Notes: generated by a model from the sequence alone, not told the origin. A stretch of 64,000 bases of DNA from Marinobacter sp. (GCA_022565395.1 JAIUMV010000001.1:265586-329585), one strand, 5' to 3'; counted from the stretch's first letter, positions 19,426 through 29,818 are shown. Translations and numbers: made by a program.

Positions 19426-20117
19426 TCGTTATCCTCGACACCAAGTGCCTTGAGGGCCTGCCGGGCAGCCTGCTGCTCCGCAAGGCGACGGTTACTGCCT
19501 GATCCGGTGGTTTTGCGGCCCAGGGATGGCAATGCGCACTCGACATGAAAGGTCTGGGCATGCGCCTCCCCCTCTACCGAGACCACATCGTACTGTGGCA
19601 ACGGGTATTGACGGGACTGCAAATATTCCTGCAAACGGGTTTTCGGATCTTTCTGGGTGTCAACAATAGACAGGTTGCTCAGCCGTCCCTGGAACCAACC
19701 CAGTACCAGTTCTCGACAAGTATAAAAGTCGCTGTCACGGTAAATGGCGCCAATGATGGACTCCACCGCATCTGCAAGAATGGATTCACGACGATAACCG
19801 CCGCTTTTCAGCTCGCCGGAGCCCAGACGCAAATAGTCACCCAGACCAAATTCCCGCCCCAGCTCCGCCAGGGTCACGCCTTTCACCATACGAGCCCGCA
19901 AACGACTCAGCTGCCCTTCCCGGGCTTTAGGGAAATGCTCATAGAGATGCTCCGCAATCACCATATTGACAATGGAATCACCAAGAAACTCCAGTCGCTC
20001 ATTGTTGCGGTTGCCAAAACTGCGATGGGTCAGCGCCAGGTCCAGCAGCTCAGGATCACGGAACTGGTAACCCAAGGTGCGCTGTAATCGATCCAGGTCG
20101 GATTTAGTGGAACTCAC
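19422..20117 (-). CDS. rnc: Ribonuclease III
   Basis: RNase III cleaves double-stranded RNA in rRNA precursors and many mRNAs. The 231-residue enzyme has the signature [10 protein letters not shown] (41-50) with the catalytic acidic residues, a second catalytic acidic patch ([12 protein letters not shown]) and a C-terminal dsRNA-binding domain ([13 protein letters not shown] ... [16 protein letters not shown]). Four-base overlaps with both the DUF4845 gene upstream and era downstream show translational coupling. Confidence 0.98.
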   Translation of the reverse strand: MSSTKSDLDRLQRTLGYQFRDPELLDLALTHRSFGNRNNERLEFLGDSIVNMVIAEHLYEHFPKAREGQLSRLRARMVKGVTLAELGREFGLGDYLRLGSGELKSGGYRRESILADAVESIIGAIYRDSDFYTCRELVLGWFQGRLSNLSIVDTQKDPKTRLQEYLQSRQYPLPQYDVVSVEGEAHAQTFHVECALPSLGRKTTGSGSNRRLAEQQAARQALKALGVEDNE

Positions 20118-20509
20118 CGGCCTCTGAACTCGTGAATCTGATTGAAGGAAATAACCGCATCAACATTGCCAAAAAGCGGCGTTCTAACCTCGTAGTCCAG
20201 CGTCAAGCGAACCGAGTCGCCGTCTCGTTCTACTTGAATATCGCGCGTGTTAAAGCCTCTCACATTGTTTACTGCAAGACGACGATTGATATGCCCACGG
20301 ATGTCTTCCGGGCTCATACGGGCAATATTCTGCGTATCTGATACACCAGCAATTGTTTTGCTGATGGTATAGTTATCCAGATAAGCAGGACCAAGACGAA
20401 TTGCCAGCGTCAAAAGCATGGCGAAAAACAAAACGACAATCACCATGGTTAACGCAGAACCACGTTGCGCCTTCATCGCGTGTAATGATAGGTCTCTCAC
20501 TGGACTCAC
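20114..20509 (-). CDS. DUF4845 family membrane-anchored protein
   Basis: A 131-residue protein (GTG start at 20509; the ATG at 20476, [11 protein letters not shown], is an alternative and neither has an ideal ribosome binding site). After a short basic N-terminus there is one membrane segment (about residues 20-42, [19 protein letters not shown]), followed by a small periplasmic domain. The pattern resembles DUF4845, a family often encoded between lepB and rnc, as here. The N-terminal [11 protein letters not shown] resembles a type IV pilin-like leader, but no proven prepilin cleavage glycine-Phe/Met-Thr-Leu motif is seen. Function unknown. Confidence 0.8.
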   Translation of the reverse strand: MSPVRDLSLHAMKAQRGSALTMVIVVLFFAMLLTLAIRLGPAYLDNYTISKTIAGVSDTQNIARMSPEDIRGHINRRLAVNNVRGFNTRDIQVERDGDSVRLTLDYEVRTPLFGNVDAVISFNQIHEFRGR

Positions 20510-20535
20510 CTGCTATATGTAGTAATGGAAACGAT

Positions 20536-21324
20536 CTAGTCAATCCGACCCACACGGTCAAAACTTGGCAAACTGCTGGTCATTGAGCGCCAATGCATCC
20601 AGATGGCGAACGCGCGACCCACTACCAGCTCATCGGGCACCGTGCCCCAGAAGCGGCTGTCATTGCTGTTATCACGGTTATCCCCGACAACGAAGTACTC
20701 GCCCTCAGGAATAACCCACTCACCCTCACCGGCGCCCGTGTTGCGCGCCATAGTGAGGTAGATCTGGTGCTCAGTATCCCCCAGTCGCTCCCGACGTAAC
20801 TCAACGGGAGGCAAGGCAGCAACAAAGCTGGAGGCCACTGCCTCATCATTAATATAGAGCGTTTTGTTGCGATAGCTAACCCGGTCGCCCGGCAGGCCAA
20901 CAACCCGCTTGATGTAGTTGGTCCGACGGTCCTCGGGGTACTTGAACACCATCACGTCCCCACGCTGGGGATCATTGAGAGCGAGCACTTTGGTACCAAT
21001 CACCGGCAGGCGCAAGCCGTAGGTATACTTGTTTACCAAAATGAAGTCCCCCACCTCCAGAGTCGGCAGCATGGAGCCGGATGGAATCTGAAAAGGCTCC
21101 ACCAGGAAGGAGCGCAACACCAGCACAACCGCCAGGATGGGAAAAAAAGACCGACTCAAATCAACCAGGTAGGGATCCTTCGGCGGCTCCTGATCATCCC
21201 CTTCTCCGGTGTCATCAGGCTGAGAGGCCAGCCGGCGCGCCTTGAAAAACAAATGGTCAACCAGCCAAACAAGCCCGGTGGCAAAGGTCAACACCACCAG
21301 CACAAGGGGAAAATCAATATCCAT
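20536..21324 (-). CDS. lepB: Signal peptidase I
   Basis: LepB removes signal peptides from exported proteins at the periplasmic face of the inner membrane. The 262-residue protein has TM segments at about 5-25 and 58-77. The catalytic pair is S84 in IPSGSMLPTL and K139 in RTNYIKRVVGLPGD, and the box E motif GDNRDNSNDSRFWG is near the end. It lies 9 bp after lepA on the same strand and upstream of the DUF4845 gene. Confidence 0.97.
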   Translation of the reverse strand: MDIDFPLVLVVLTFATGLVWLVDHLFFKARRLASQPDDTGEGDDQEPPKDPYLVDLSRSFFPILAVVLVLRSFLVEPFQIPSGSMLPTLEVGDFILVNKYTYGLRLPVIGTKVLALNDPQRGDVMVFKYPEDRRTNYIKRVVGLPGDRVSYRNKTLYINDEAVASSFVAALPPVELRRERLGDTEHQIYLTMARNTGAGEGEWVIPEGEYFVVGDNRDNSNDSRFWGTVPDELVVGRAFAIWMHWRSMTSSLPSFDRVGRID

Positions 21325-21333
21325 CAGTACATC

Positions 21334-23133
21334 CTATTTGTCGACTTTCAGCACGGCCAGGAAGGCCTCCTGCGGCACCTCCACATTCCCCAGCTGTTTC
21401 ATCCGCTTTTTGCCTTCTTTCTGTTTTTGCAGCAGCTTTTTCTTGCGGCTGACGTCGCCACCATAACACTTTGCCGTCACGTTCTTGCGTAACGCCTTCA
21501 CGGTCTGGCGCGAAACCACCTGATTACCAATGGCCGCCTGGATAGCGATATCAAACATCTGTCGGGGGATCAGTTCTTTCATCTTTTCCACCAGCGCCCG
21601 CCCCCGGTAATGGGCCTGATCACGATGGATAATCAATGCCAGGGCGTCGATCCGGTCGCCGTTGATCAGAACATCGAGCCGCACCAGGTTGGCGGGCTGA
21701 AAACGCACAAAATGATAGTCCAGTGAGGCAAAGCCGCGGCTCGCAGACTTGATGCGATCAAAGAAATCCAGCACCACCTCACTCATGGGCAGTTCATACG
21801 TCAGCTGCACCTGACTGGTGAGAAACAGCATATTTTTCTGCACGCCCCGCTTCTCTTCGCACAGGGCGATGACGTTACCCAGGTGTTCCTGTGGCACCAG
21901 AATATTGGCTTCCACAATGGGTTCACGCATTTCCTCAATGGAGCCCACATCCGGCAGGCGGCTGGGATTGTCCACCTGAACCGTCTGCCCCTGCTTGGTC
22001 ACCACTTCGTAGATGACCGTGGGTGCGGTCGTGATCAGGTCAAGATCATACTCACGCTCCAGCCGCTCCTGGATGATTTCCATGTGCAACATACCCAGGA
22101 AACCACAGCGAAAGCCAAACCCGAGGGCGTCTGAGTTTTCCGGCTCATAGAACAGGGAGGCATCGTTGAGAGTAAGCTTTTCCAGCGCGTCACGGAAATC
22201 GTCATAGTCGTCGGAGCGCACCGGGAACAGCCCGGCATAGACTTGCGGCTGAACCTTCTTGAAGCCCGGAAGTGCCGGCGTGTCCGCGGACTTCTGATGG
22301 GTAATGGTGTCACCAACCGGCGCACCATGAATATCCTTGATACCGGCAACCAGAAAGCCCACTTCACCGGTTTCGAGAATACCGGTCTCTTTGAGCTTGG
22401 GGGTGAAAATGCCCACACTGTCGGCCCCCCACGCCTTACCGGTGGACTTGATCAGGATCTTGTCACCCTTGCGCAACGTACCCTGAGTAATCCGCACCAA
22501 TGACACTACCCCCAGGTAGTTATCAAACCAGGAGTCGATAATCAGTGCCTGCAGCGGACCGTCAGTATCACCGGTGGGTGGCGGGATACGGCGAATCAGG
22601 TCTTCCAGCACCTCCACCACGCCTTCACCGGTTTTCGCGCTGCAGCGGACAGCTTCCATGGCGTCAATGCCGATAATGTCCTCGATTTCCTGGGCCACCC
22701 GCTCCGGTTCGGCCTGGGGCAAATCAATCTTGTTCAGGACCGGTACGACCTCCAGCCCCTGTTCGATAGCGGTGTAACAGTTGGCCACCGACTGGGCTTC
22801 CACACCCTGACCGGCATCCACCACCAGCAGCGCACCCTCACAGGCATAGAGGGATCGGGACACCTCATAGGAGAAATCCACGTGTCCCGGAGTGTCAATC
22901 ATGTTGAGCTTGTACTCGATGCCATCCTGGGCCGTGTAGTACAGGGTTACGCTCTGGGCCTTGATGGTAATGCCCCGTTCCCGTTCAATGTCCATGGAGT
23001 CCAGGACTTGCGCAGCCATTTCACGCTCGGACAGCCCACCGCAGATCTGGATAAACCGGTCGGCCAACGTGGATTTACCGTGGTCAATGTGGGCGATAAT
23101 GGAGAAGTTTCGGATGCGGCTCAGTTCAGTCAC
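21334..23133 (-). CDS. lepA: Elongation factor 4 (LepA)
   Basis: LepA is a ribosome-associated translational GTPase implicated in initiation and back-translocation. The 599-residue protein has the P-loop AHIDHGKST (14-22), [15 protein letters not shown]-like domains II, III and V, and the LepA-specific C-terminal domain ending in [19 protein letters not shown]. It is the first gene of the lepA-lepB-DUF4845-rnc-era-recO-pdxJ series. The preceding minus-strand gene (GGDEF-EAL) is about 108 bp away. Confidence 0.98.
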   Translation of the reverse strand: MTELSRIRNFSIIAHIDHGKSTLADRFIQICGGLSEREMAAQVLDSMDIERERGITIKAQSVTLYYTAQDGIEYKLNMIDTPGHVDFSYEVSRSLYACEGALLVVDAGQGVEAQSVANCYTAIEQGLEVVPVLNKIDLPQAEPERVAQEIEDIIGIDAMEAVRCSAKTGEGVVEVLEDLIRRIPPPTGDTDGPLQALIIDSWFDNYLGVVSLVRITQGTLRKGDKILIKSTGKAWGADSVGIFTPKLKETGILETGEVGFLVAGIKDIHGAPVGDTITHQKSADTPALPGFKKVQPQVYAGLFPVRSDDYDDFRDALEKLTLNDASLFYEPENSDALGFGFRCGFLGMLHMEIIQERLEREYDLDLITTAPTVIYEVVTKQGQTVQVDNPSRLPDVGSIEEMREPIVEANILVPQEHLGNVIALCEEKRGVQKNMLFLTSQVQLTYELPMSEVVLDFFDRIKSASRGFASLDYHFVRFQPANLVRLDVLINGDRIDALALIIHRDQAHYRGRALVEKMKELIPRQMFDIAIQAAIGNQVVSRQTVKALRKNVTAKCYGGDVSRKKKLLQKQKEGKKRMKQLGNVEVPQEAFLAVLKVDK

Positions 23134-23241
23134 AGAAAATGGTTACTCAGTCGGGACGACAAAACCCCAGCCGAAGCACATCCGGCCGGAGACATAATCA
23201 GGTGGGAGGAATTTTACCGTTTAACCCGCGGCTTTACCATG

Positions 23242-25968
23242 TTACTGAATCATGGCCCGCTCGTGCTGGCGCAGCAGGAAGCCAATCAAGGCGTCCTCAT
23301 CCAGTGGCTGGCTGAACAGGTTGCCCTGACACTCAGCACACCCACTATTGCGCAGGAAACTCAGTTGCTGCGGCGTTTCAACACCCTCGGCAATCACCGT
23401 CATGTGCAGCTTGGCCGCCAGTGCGATAACTGCGCCGGCCACATCGGTTGCATTGGTGTTATAGGGGATATCACGAATAAAGCGCTGATCTACCTTGACC
23501 GCGGTCAGGGGCAGACGGCGCATGGCCGCCAGGGTACAGCTGCCGGTACCGAAGTCATCGAGGATCATGACGATGCCCATGCTGTGCAAGGTGCTCAAAA
23601 TAGGGTGTATCTCATCTTCGTCCTGATTCAGCAGCGCCGCCGGCAACTCCAGCTCCAACAGGTGAGGCGACACGCCCGTCTCAGTCACCACCTTGCGGAC
23701 CATATCCATAAACTGCGGGTCCATGATCTGCCGGGTCGACAGGTTGACAGACACCCTCAGATTGATAAAGCCCGCCCGCTCCAGCGCTTGAATCTGAATA
23801 CAGGCCTGCCGCAAGGCCATCTCACCCAGCCGGACTATCAGCCCCGACTCCTCTGCCAGCCCAATAAAATGCTGCGCGGGCACCAGGCCCCGCTCCGGAT
23901 GCTGCCAGCGCAACAGGGCCTCAACGCCAATCACTTCCTCTGTGCGCAGATCAAAGCGCGGCTGATAATGAAGGATAAAGCGGTCCGCCTCCAGCGAGCT
24001 GTTCAGCTCCTCCTGCTGCAGCAAGCGCCTTGCCGCGCGGATATTGAGCGCAGGGGTAAAGAACTGGTAGTTGTTGCGCCCCCGCTCCTTAGCGCGATAC
24101 ATCGCCAGATCAGCATATTTCATGAGGGTAATGGCGTCATCACTGTCATAGGGAATCATTGCAACGCCAATACTGACGGTGACACCCACATCGTGCTCAT
24201 TCAGGCGGATGCGCTGGCACAGCCGCTCCAGGATGGCTTCCGCCACCTTGGCCGCGGCATCAGGACCACTGACCTCAGACAACAGCACGACAAACTCATC
24301 GCCACCGAGGCGTGCCACCGAGTCTTCCTCACGTACACAGCCCGTGAGCCAGGACGCCACATGTTCCAGCAAGCGGTCGCCCGCATCATGCCCCAGAGTG
24401 TCGTTGATACGCTTGAAACCATCCAGGTCGAGCAGCATCAGCGCGGAGGCCTTGCCACTGCGCTTGCAACGGCGGATAACGTAATCCAGGCGGTCACGGA
24501 ACAACTGACGGTTCGCCAGCCCGGTCAGGGGGTCATAGAACGCCAGCCGGTGCAGCTCGGACTGGGCGGCCTTCAGCTCTGTCAGATCACGCAGGCTCAG
24601 CACCACCCCATGTACACCCGGCTCGTCCATCATCGCGGTATAGGCGCCTTCCATATCCCGCCAGCTGCCGTCACGACTGCGAATACGCACGTGCACCAGG
24701 GTCTGGGGGGTGCCCGGACATTTCAGTGCCTGCATAAAACAACTCTGCAGCTGAGGCCAGTCATCGGGATGCACCAGGGCTTCCAGATTCATGCCAGGCA
24801 CTTGTGCTGGCGCATAGCCGAGCATTTTTTCGGTAGACGGGCTGACATAGGTGGGCCGACCACGTTCATCCAGCACCAGGGTAATATTGGAGGCCCCTTC
24901 CGTGATGGCGCGATATCGTCCAGCACTGGCTTGCGCCATCAGACGCGACCGGATCAGGGCCAGGGAGAAGGCAAACAGCAGGAAGCTGATGACCAGCCCT
25001 GCCGACATCACAATTGTTGGCCGGGGATCAGCCGCCAGGAAGTCAAAAGCCGGCGTGGTGCGGGTCAGCAACAACCAGGTGCGACCGCCGTAGCTGAGGG
25101 ACTGGGCCATTTCAAAAGAATACACCTCGTCCAGAGAGCCCAGGTTTGACCCGTACATCAGGGCGTCCCGGCTGGCCACCTCACTGTCATAGATGCGCAC
25201 ATCCAGAAAGGGTGAGATCAGCCCGACAATGCCATCCATCAGGTTGTTCATGCGGAACGCACTGAATACAAAGCCTTTCAGGCTTTCATTGCGCTCTTCA
25301 AGGCTGCGGGGGATAACCTGCCCCTCATACACCGGAAAGTACATGAGAAACCCGGCCTGGCCATCGTCCACGTGCTCCTGCACCAGGACCACTTTGCCGG
25401 TCATAGTTGTCGCAGCCGTGTTGCGGGCGAGCTCCATGGCCTGGCGATGCGCGGGGTCACCAAAAGCATCATAACCAAAGGCCCGCCGGTTACGGCGCGT
25501 ACTGGGTTCCAGATACACAATGGGGTGATACTCGGCACGAGCGCCCGCAGGGCTTATCAGATAGTCAGGCAGCCCCTGAGCCCGCACCATGGCGATATGA
25601 TCGAGGATGTCATCACCCTGGATACGCTTGGTAAAACCAATACCGTGGATTCCGGGATAATAGCGTTCGATATCCAGACGATTAACGTAGGTTTGCCACT
25701 GCTGACGATCCACGCTCTCAGCAACAGCGAACAATCCGGAACTGCCAGCTAACACCTGTTCATAGTTGAGCAGGCGCTCTTCAATAGCGGTTTTCAGCTG
25801 ACGGGACTGGTTTTTGAACTGAACTTCGGTGCGATCATCCACCAGGTGGATAGATAACTGCCAGAGCCCGAAGGTAGCAAGCAGGGCGACCAGTAAAACA
25901 GACCAAGCCAAGCGGGAGTTCCGTAGCTTGAGCAGCTGGAAAAATGTCACATCCTTTTTTCTGATCAT
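23242..25968 (-). CDS. Membrane CHASE-PAS-GGDEF-EAL c-di-GMP turnover protein
   Basis: A 908-residue inner-membrane protein (ATG at 25968; the frame opens 11 codons earlier at a TTG). Order: TM1 about 20-38, periplasmic CHASE domain (RYYPGIHGIGF; LEPSTRRNRRAFGYD), TM2 in the 310-345 region, PAS (RAITEGASNITLVLDERGRPTYVS), GGDEF domain with an intact GGDEF at 555-559, and EAL domain with EAL at 683-685 and DDFGTG. Both catalytic motifs are intact, so it could make and degrade c-di-GMP. It is downstream of mucD and upstream of lepA on the minus strand, splitting a neighbourhood (mucD-lepA) that is contiguous in Pseudomonas as I recall. The ligand is unknown. Confidence 0.93.
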   Translation of the reverse strand: MIRKKDVTFFQLLKLRNSRLAWSVLLVALLATFGLWQLSIHLVDDRTEVQFKNQSRQLKTAIEERLLNYEQVLAGSSGLFAVAESVDRQQWQTYVNRLDIERYYPGIHGIGFTKRIQGDDILDHIAMVRAQGLPDYLISPAGARAEYHPIVYLEPSTRRNRRAFGYDAFGDPAHRQAMELARNTAATTMTGKVVLVQEHVDDGQAGFLMYFPVYEGQVIPRSLEERNESLKGFVFSAFRMNNLMDGIVGLISPFLDVRIYDSEVASRDALMYGSNLGSLDEVYSFEMAQSLSYGGRTWLLLTRTTPAFDFLAADPRPTIVMSAGLVISFLLFAFSLALIRSRLMAQASAGRYRAITEGASNITLVLDERGRPTYVSPSTEKMLGYAPAQVPGMNLEALVHPDDWPQLQSCFMQALKCPGTPQTLVHVRIRSRDGSWRDMEGAYTAMMDEPGVHGVVLSLRDLTELKAAQSELHRLAFYDPLTGLANRQLFRDRLDYVIRRCKRSGKASALMLLDLDGFKRINDTLGHDAGDRLLEHVASWLTGCVREEDSVARLGGDEFVVLLSEVSGPDAAAKVAEAILERLCQRIRLNEHDVGVTVSIGVAMIPYDSDDAITLMKYADLAMYRAKERGRNNYQFFTPALNIRAARRLLQQEELNSSLEADRFILHYQPRFDLRTEEVIGVEALLRWQHPERGLVPAQHFIGLAEESGLIVRLGEMALRQACIQIQALERAGFINLRVSVNLSTRQIMDPQFMDMVRKVVTETGVSPHLLELELPAALLNQDEDEIHPILSTLHSMGIVMILDDFGTGSCTLAAMRRLPLTAVKVDQRFIRDIPYNTNATDVAGAVIALAAKLHMTVIAEGVETPQQLSFLRNSGCAECQGNLFSQPLDEDALIGFLLRQHERAMIQ

Positions 25969-26077
25969 CCCTGAAATCCGATGGCAGGGGCCTCTGACCA
26001 AGGCCGGTCAATAATTGTTCAACAAAGTATAACAGATTTACTTAGGACTGCACCCTGTGCATGACGCACTTTCAGGC

Positions 26078-26110
26078 CAAGTTGGCAAACCCTCCTGGCT
26101 TGCCAACTTG
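26078..26110. terminator. Hairpin downstream of mucD
   Basis: Perfect 11-bp arms CAAGTTGGCAA (26078-26088) and TTGCCAACTTG (26100-26110) with an 11-base loop, starting 14 bases beyond the mucD stop. The minus strand after it is not T-rich, so termination is not certain. Confidence 0.5.
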
Positions 26111-26123
26111 CAGTGCCACGGGA

Positions 26124-27569
26124 TCAGCGGGGGATTCGCATCACCAGGTAAGAGGCCCTCCCCTGGCGCACAACCCTTACCGATACCGCCTTACCCCGGG
26201 GCAGGTCTTTGGCGATGCGGTTAAAGTCTGCCACCGAGGTCACAGGCTGACGATTCAGCTCGGTAATGATATCGCCGGGACGAATACCCGCATCCAGACC
26301 CGGCCCACGGGCCAAGTTGCGCACCAGCACGCCATCCGTCAGGCCATAGGTTTCCCGCACCTGATCGCTCAATGGCTCAATCTGCAACCCCAGCGGCGCC
26401 TGTGCATCCTCTCTGGCTGGCGCGGGCGCAGGGGTTTCTGACGCTTCACCCGGCAGCTCTGCAATGGTGACTGGCACTGTAATGCGCTGCCCCTGCCGCA
26501 ACACTTCGAGCTGCGCCTTGTGCCCTATGGCCGTGCGTCCAACCATGGGCGGAAGATCAGAGGACAGGTTGATGGCATCACCTTCAAATGACAGCACAAT
26601 ATCGCCGGCCTGAAGCCCTGCTGCCTGGGCAGGTGAGTCAGCCACCACTTCCGCCACCAAAGCGCCACGGGGCCGACTGAGACCGAAAGACTCCGCCAGG
26701 TCGCGATTGACCTCCTGAATCAGCACACCCAGCCAGCCACGGGACACCTTGCCCTGGTCACGTATCTGCTCAAACACATACATGGCCACATCCATGGGAA
26801 TGGCAAAGGACACCCCCATAAAGCCTCCTGACCGGGTGTAGATCTGCGAGTTGATACCGACCACCTCACCCGCCAGATTGAACAGCGGACCGCCGGAGTT
26901 GCCGGGGTTAATGGCCACATCTGTCTGAATAAAGGGCACGTAGTTTTCCGTTGGCAGGGAGCGGCCAACGGCGCTCACAATACCGGCCGTCACCGTGTAA
27001 TCGAAGCCAAAAGGCGAGCCGATGGCCAATACCCACTCACCTGGCTCCAGCTCACGTGAACGCCCAACCTTAACCACCGGCAAGGGTTCATTGTCTTCTA
27101 CCTTCAATACCGCCATGTCGGTGCGGGGGTCAGTACCTACCAGCGTGGCGATCAGCTCCCGCCGGTCCGACAGACGCACAACAATTTCATCCGCCCCTTC
27201 CACCACATGATTATTGGTCAGAATATAGCCATCACTGGACACGATAAAGCCAGAGCCCATGGAGGTTCTCGGCTGGGAACGGCGGGGATCACCCCGAAAG
27301 GGCGCCTGCGGCCCCCGGAAAAAGTCCCGGAAAATTTCAGGAATCTGGTTCAGCTGATCGTCATCGAAAGGAGAACCAGACCGGGCACGAGTCTGTACCG
27401 CCTGGGTGGTGCTGATATTTACTACTGCACCCGCATTTTCCTTCACCAGCCCGGTAAAGTCCGGCAAGGCGGGTCGCGCATGCGCGGTGGGCACCATCAA
27501 TAACATCAGACAGCTCATCAGCAACAGGCCGATACTGTCCTGCAAAGAAAGTCGGGCTCCTGCAAACAT
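26124..27569 (-). CDS. mucD: Periplasmic serine protease MucD (DegP/HtrA family)
   Basis: MucD degrades misfolded envelope proteins and restrains AlgU signalling. I prefer the ATG at 27569, preceded by CGGAG at good spacing, over the GTG at 27587. The 481-residue product has a hydrophobic signal peptide ending around AHARP (30), a trypsin-like domain with triad H121, D151 and S225 (TNNHVVEG; DMAVLK; NPGNSGGP), and two PDZ domains (about 275-360 and 395-475). It is the last gene of the algU-mucA-mucB-rseC-mucD series, about 157 bp after rseC. Confidence 0.96.
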   Translation of the reverse strand: MFAGARLSLQDSIGLLLMSCLMLLMVPTAHARPALPDFTGLVKENAGAVVNISTTQAVQTRARSGSPFDDDQLNQIPEIFRDFFRGPQAPFRGDPRRSQPRTSMGSGFIVSSDGYILTNNHVVEGADEIVVRLSDRRELIATLVGTDPRTDMAVLKVEDNEPLPVVKVGRSRELEPGEWVLAIGSPFGFDYTVTAGIVSAVGRSLPTENYVPFIQTDVAINPGNSGGPLFNLAGEVVGINSQIYTRSGGFMGVSFAIPMDVAMYVFEQIRDQGKVSRGWLGVLIQEVNRDLAESFGLSRPRGALVAEVVADSPAQAAGLQAGDIVLSFEGDAINLSSDLPPMVGRTAIGHKAQLEVLRQGQRITVPVTIAELPGEASETPAPAPAREDAQAPLGLQIEPLSDQVRETYGLTDGVLVRNLARGPGLDAGIRPGDIITELNRQPVTSVADFNRIAKDLPRGKAVSVRVVRQGRASYLVMRIPR

Positions 27570-27726
27570 ATCAGTCTCCGGATTCACAGATTAATACCGC
27601 TGACGTCGCGGAACACGGCGCCAACCTGGAGTGTTTACCAGTGAACATACTGGCGGCACAAGGCCGGTTTTCAATAGCCTTTTCAATGCATTAATAAACT
27701 GTAAACTGGTGTGCAGACAGGCCGGT

Positions 27727-28179
27727 CTAGTGGGCGCCCACAGCTGCGGATGGACGCTGTTTTTTCAGCATGCTCGGCGCCATGCCAACCGACGTCCGAC
27801 GCCGGAACAATCCCAACACCACAAAGCCCAGCGCGAGGCCAATCATTGCGGCGAGAATCACCCGCAGCTCTTCCGCCGGCCATAGCGCCTGCCCTAACAG
27901 CGCCGCCGCCAGCATGGTCAGCAATGGCCAGGCATATACCGCCAGGGAAGCCTTCAGCAACATGCGCTCATCAATACCCAGCGTCACATCGTCGCCCACT
28001 TCAGCATTCAGGGTGTTAATCACCCGCACCTGATTGGCGCGGCCCGCCGTGACTGCCGCCAGCGCACGCTGCCCGCAGGCATGACGAGCCTGACAACTGG
28101 CACAGGCGCTCTGGCGAATGGTCTGTACCCAGGCATAGGTGCCGTCCAGCGCGATGACTTTACCGGTTTCTTCAATCAT
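27727..28179 (-). CDS. rseC: Sigma-E regulator RseC/MucC family membrane protein
   Basis: A 150-residue inner-membrane protein (ATG at 28179, overlapping the mucB stop by a few bases). The N-terminal cytosolic part carries a Cys cluster (C26, C29, C35 in SACASCQARHACG). Two membrane segments follow (about 84-104 and 108-127), then a basic tail. RseC/MucC modulates sigma-E signalling and has been linked to Rsx/Rnf electron-transfer control. The family usually has four such Cys; I see three in the cluster. The position between mucB and mucD is as expected for mucC. Confidence 0.92.
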   Translation of the reverse strand: MIEETGKVIALDGTYAWVQTIRQSACASCQARHACGQRALAAVTAGRANQVRVINTLNAEVGDDVTLGIDERMLLKASLAVYAWPLLTMLAAALLGQALWPAEELRVILAAMIGLALGFVVLGLFRRRTSVGMAPSMLKKQRPSAAVGAH

Positions 28180-29185
28180 GACTGCCACGCCCAAACAGTT
28201 TCAGAGCGTCGATAACTTCAACTGAATCAGCCACTTTACGGGCCGTGGCCGGAGGAATCTCGCCAACCACAGTCACCAGGTAGCGCTGCGTGTCCACCTG
28301 ACCCATGCGCATGTAAGCGGTGGTTGCACCAATGCGCGAGGCACCTGTTGGCATTTCAGTACCGGAAAAAGCCTCGACAAATATGGAGAAGGACGCCAGA
28401 CCATCAGAAAAGGCTACCGCCTGACCGGAAGCGCGGGTACGAGGGGTGGCGGCAGGCATAAAGCCCTCCGGTCGCCAGCCCAGACGCCAGCCTTCCAGGT
28501 GCCGGGTTGAAGACGACCAGGGGCCACCACCCAATGTGTGCTCAACTGTCTTGCCGCTGCCCTGTATCTCGAACTCGCTGTCATGCAGATCATTGGTGAT
28601 TTCCAGGGAGGTAAACTGGAATCGCTCCAGCACCCGACCATCACCCCCTTCGCGTACATCGCTTTTGATCAGTAGCCCGGTGTTTTTCTCAAGCCAGATA
28701 CGGTAACTGTACCGGTGTGGATCCCGGGCATTGAGTTCAACAACGGCCGCCTTGTGGCCAGCAACCCGCCCGGGTTCAAGCAACGTCGCCTGATACCAGC
28801 GACTGACCGGAACAAACTGACTGGAGAAAGCCTCTGCAAACGGTCCGGAAGGTATAACCGCATCCAGATGGAAGCGTCCGTGTTCAGGGAGGATGCAGGT
28901 GACCCGGTTGCCCTTGCGCAATATTTCGCCGCTTTCACCATCCTGCGGTACCAGGCGTTCCTGAACCTCGCCATTACGGTAGCGGTGGACAATATGCATG
29001 GCGTTAACCTGATCACCGCGAGTGTAAACAAACACCCCTCGATAGCTGGTGGTGTTCAGGGCGGGCCCGAGTTTGCGCAGCCACTCTTCTGCGGTCAGTT
29101 CTGCAGGGCTTTCAGCAGCCCAGGCCCAGGGCGCCAATAACAGGGCAGACAGCAGCAAGCACAAACTACGGAATGCGCGCATCAT
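28172..29185 (-). CDS. mucB: Periplasmic sigma-E regulator MucB/RseB
   Basis: MucB binds the periplasmic part of the anti-sigma factor MucA and senses mislocalised lipopolysaccharide or lipoprotein signals. From the ATG at 29185 the product is 337 residues. The first two codons are ATG ATG, and in-frame starts upstream at 29200 and 29203 give a longer basic N-region. A signal peptide (LCLLLSALLLAPWAWA) is followed by the LolA-like domain (EEWLRKLG...YRGVFVYTRGDQ) and a smaller C-terminal domain. Neighbours on both sides (mucA, rseC) confirm the call. Confidence 0.94.
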   Translation of the reverse strand: MMRAFRSLCLLLSALLLAPWAWAAESPAELTAEEWLRKLGPALNTTSYRGVFVYTRGDQVNAMHIVHRYRNGEVQERLVPQDGESGEILRKGNRVTCILPEHGRFHLDAVIPSGPFAEAFSSQFVPVSRWYQATLLEPGRVAGHKAAVVELNARDPHRYSYRIWLEKNTGLLIKSDVREGGDGRVLERFQFTSLEITNDLHDSEFEIQGSGKTVEHTLGGGPWSSSTRHLEGWRLGWRPEGFMPAATPRTRASGQAVAFSDGLASFSIFVEAFSGTEMPTGASRIGATTAYMRMGQVDTQRYLVTVVGEIPPATARKVADSVEVIDALKLFGRGSHD

Positions 29186-29245
29186 CACACCTCTGCTCAT
29201 CACCCTGTGACCACCTCTTCAAAATAACCGGCCTTGTAACCACAA

Positions 29246-29818
29246 TTAGCGACTGGCACTGGAGACACTGACAACCCGGGCATAACCCACGGACCCTCGT
29301 CCTGCCGCGACGCTGTTGTGCTGCGCATGCTCCAGCAGATAGCGACTGAGATGTTCCCACTGCTGATCATCAAGGCCCTGCAGGGGAATTTCAGGCACAT
29401 CCGCGACCAGTGGCGCGGCATCCGCGTGAACAGCCAGCTCACCACCGTGCTCTGCTACCGGCGAGACCTGCCAGCCAACCCCGGCACCGAAGCCCAGCAG
29501 CAGTGCAAGCGCCACCGTCGCGGCCGCCGAGCCGCGCCAGCGCAGGAGGCGCCAGCCACGCTCGGGTAGCGATGACTCCGACGCCACTTCGGCACTCGCC
29601 GCCAGTGATCCCTGGATACTGGCCCTGACTTTCTGTGCCATATCCCCAGGCAGCACCTGAGGTACCTCATCGTGCATCAGGCTGCGAATCTGCTGCCAGC
29701 GGTGCCAGTGGCTGCGTAATGCTTCGGGATCACTGTGTGCCAGCAGGCGGCGTACCGACAGCTCATCCGCCTCGTCATCCATCATGGCTGACAGGGTTTC
29801 TTTCAAGCGTTCATCCAT
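29246..29818 (-). CDS. mucA: Anti-sigma factor MucA/RseA
   Basis: MucA holds AlgU at the inner membrane and is destroyed by regulated proteolysis on envelope stress. From the ATG at 29818 (with AGGTG upstream) the product is 190 residues and MDERLKETLSAMMDDEADELSVRRLL aligns with my memory of the MucA N-terminus; split into shorter pieces, DERLKETLSAMMDDEADEL is the sigma-binding anti-sigma domain. An ATG at 29836, overlapping the algU stop, would add six residues. A single membrane segment spans about 97-116, with a periplasmic C-terminal part to be bound by MucB. Confidence 0.93.
   Translation of the reverse strand: MDERLKETLSAMMDDEADELSVRRLLAHSDPEALRSHWHRWQQIRSLMHDEVPQVLPGDMAQKVRASIQGSLAASAEVASESSLPERGWRLLRWRGSAAATVALALLLGFGAGVGWQVSPVAEHGGELAVHADAAPLVADVPEIPLQGLDDQQWEHLSRYLLEHAQHNSVAAGRGSVGYARVVSVSSASR

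Noticed and set aside
20114-20509. DUF4845 protein as a type IV pilin
   Set aside because: The N-terminus is only superficially similar and lacks a convincing prepilin cleavage motif; lepB-rnc context fits DUF4845.
22882-25149. 755-codon open frame antisense to lepA and the GGDEF-EAL gene
   Set aside because: It overlaps two well-supported genes over its whole length, has no recognisable domain, and is His/Gln/Arg-rich as expected for the opposite strand of a G+C-rich gene.
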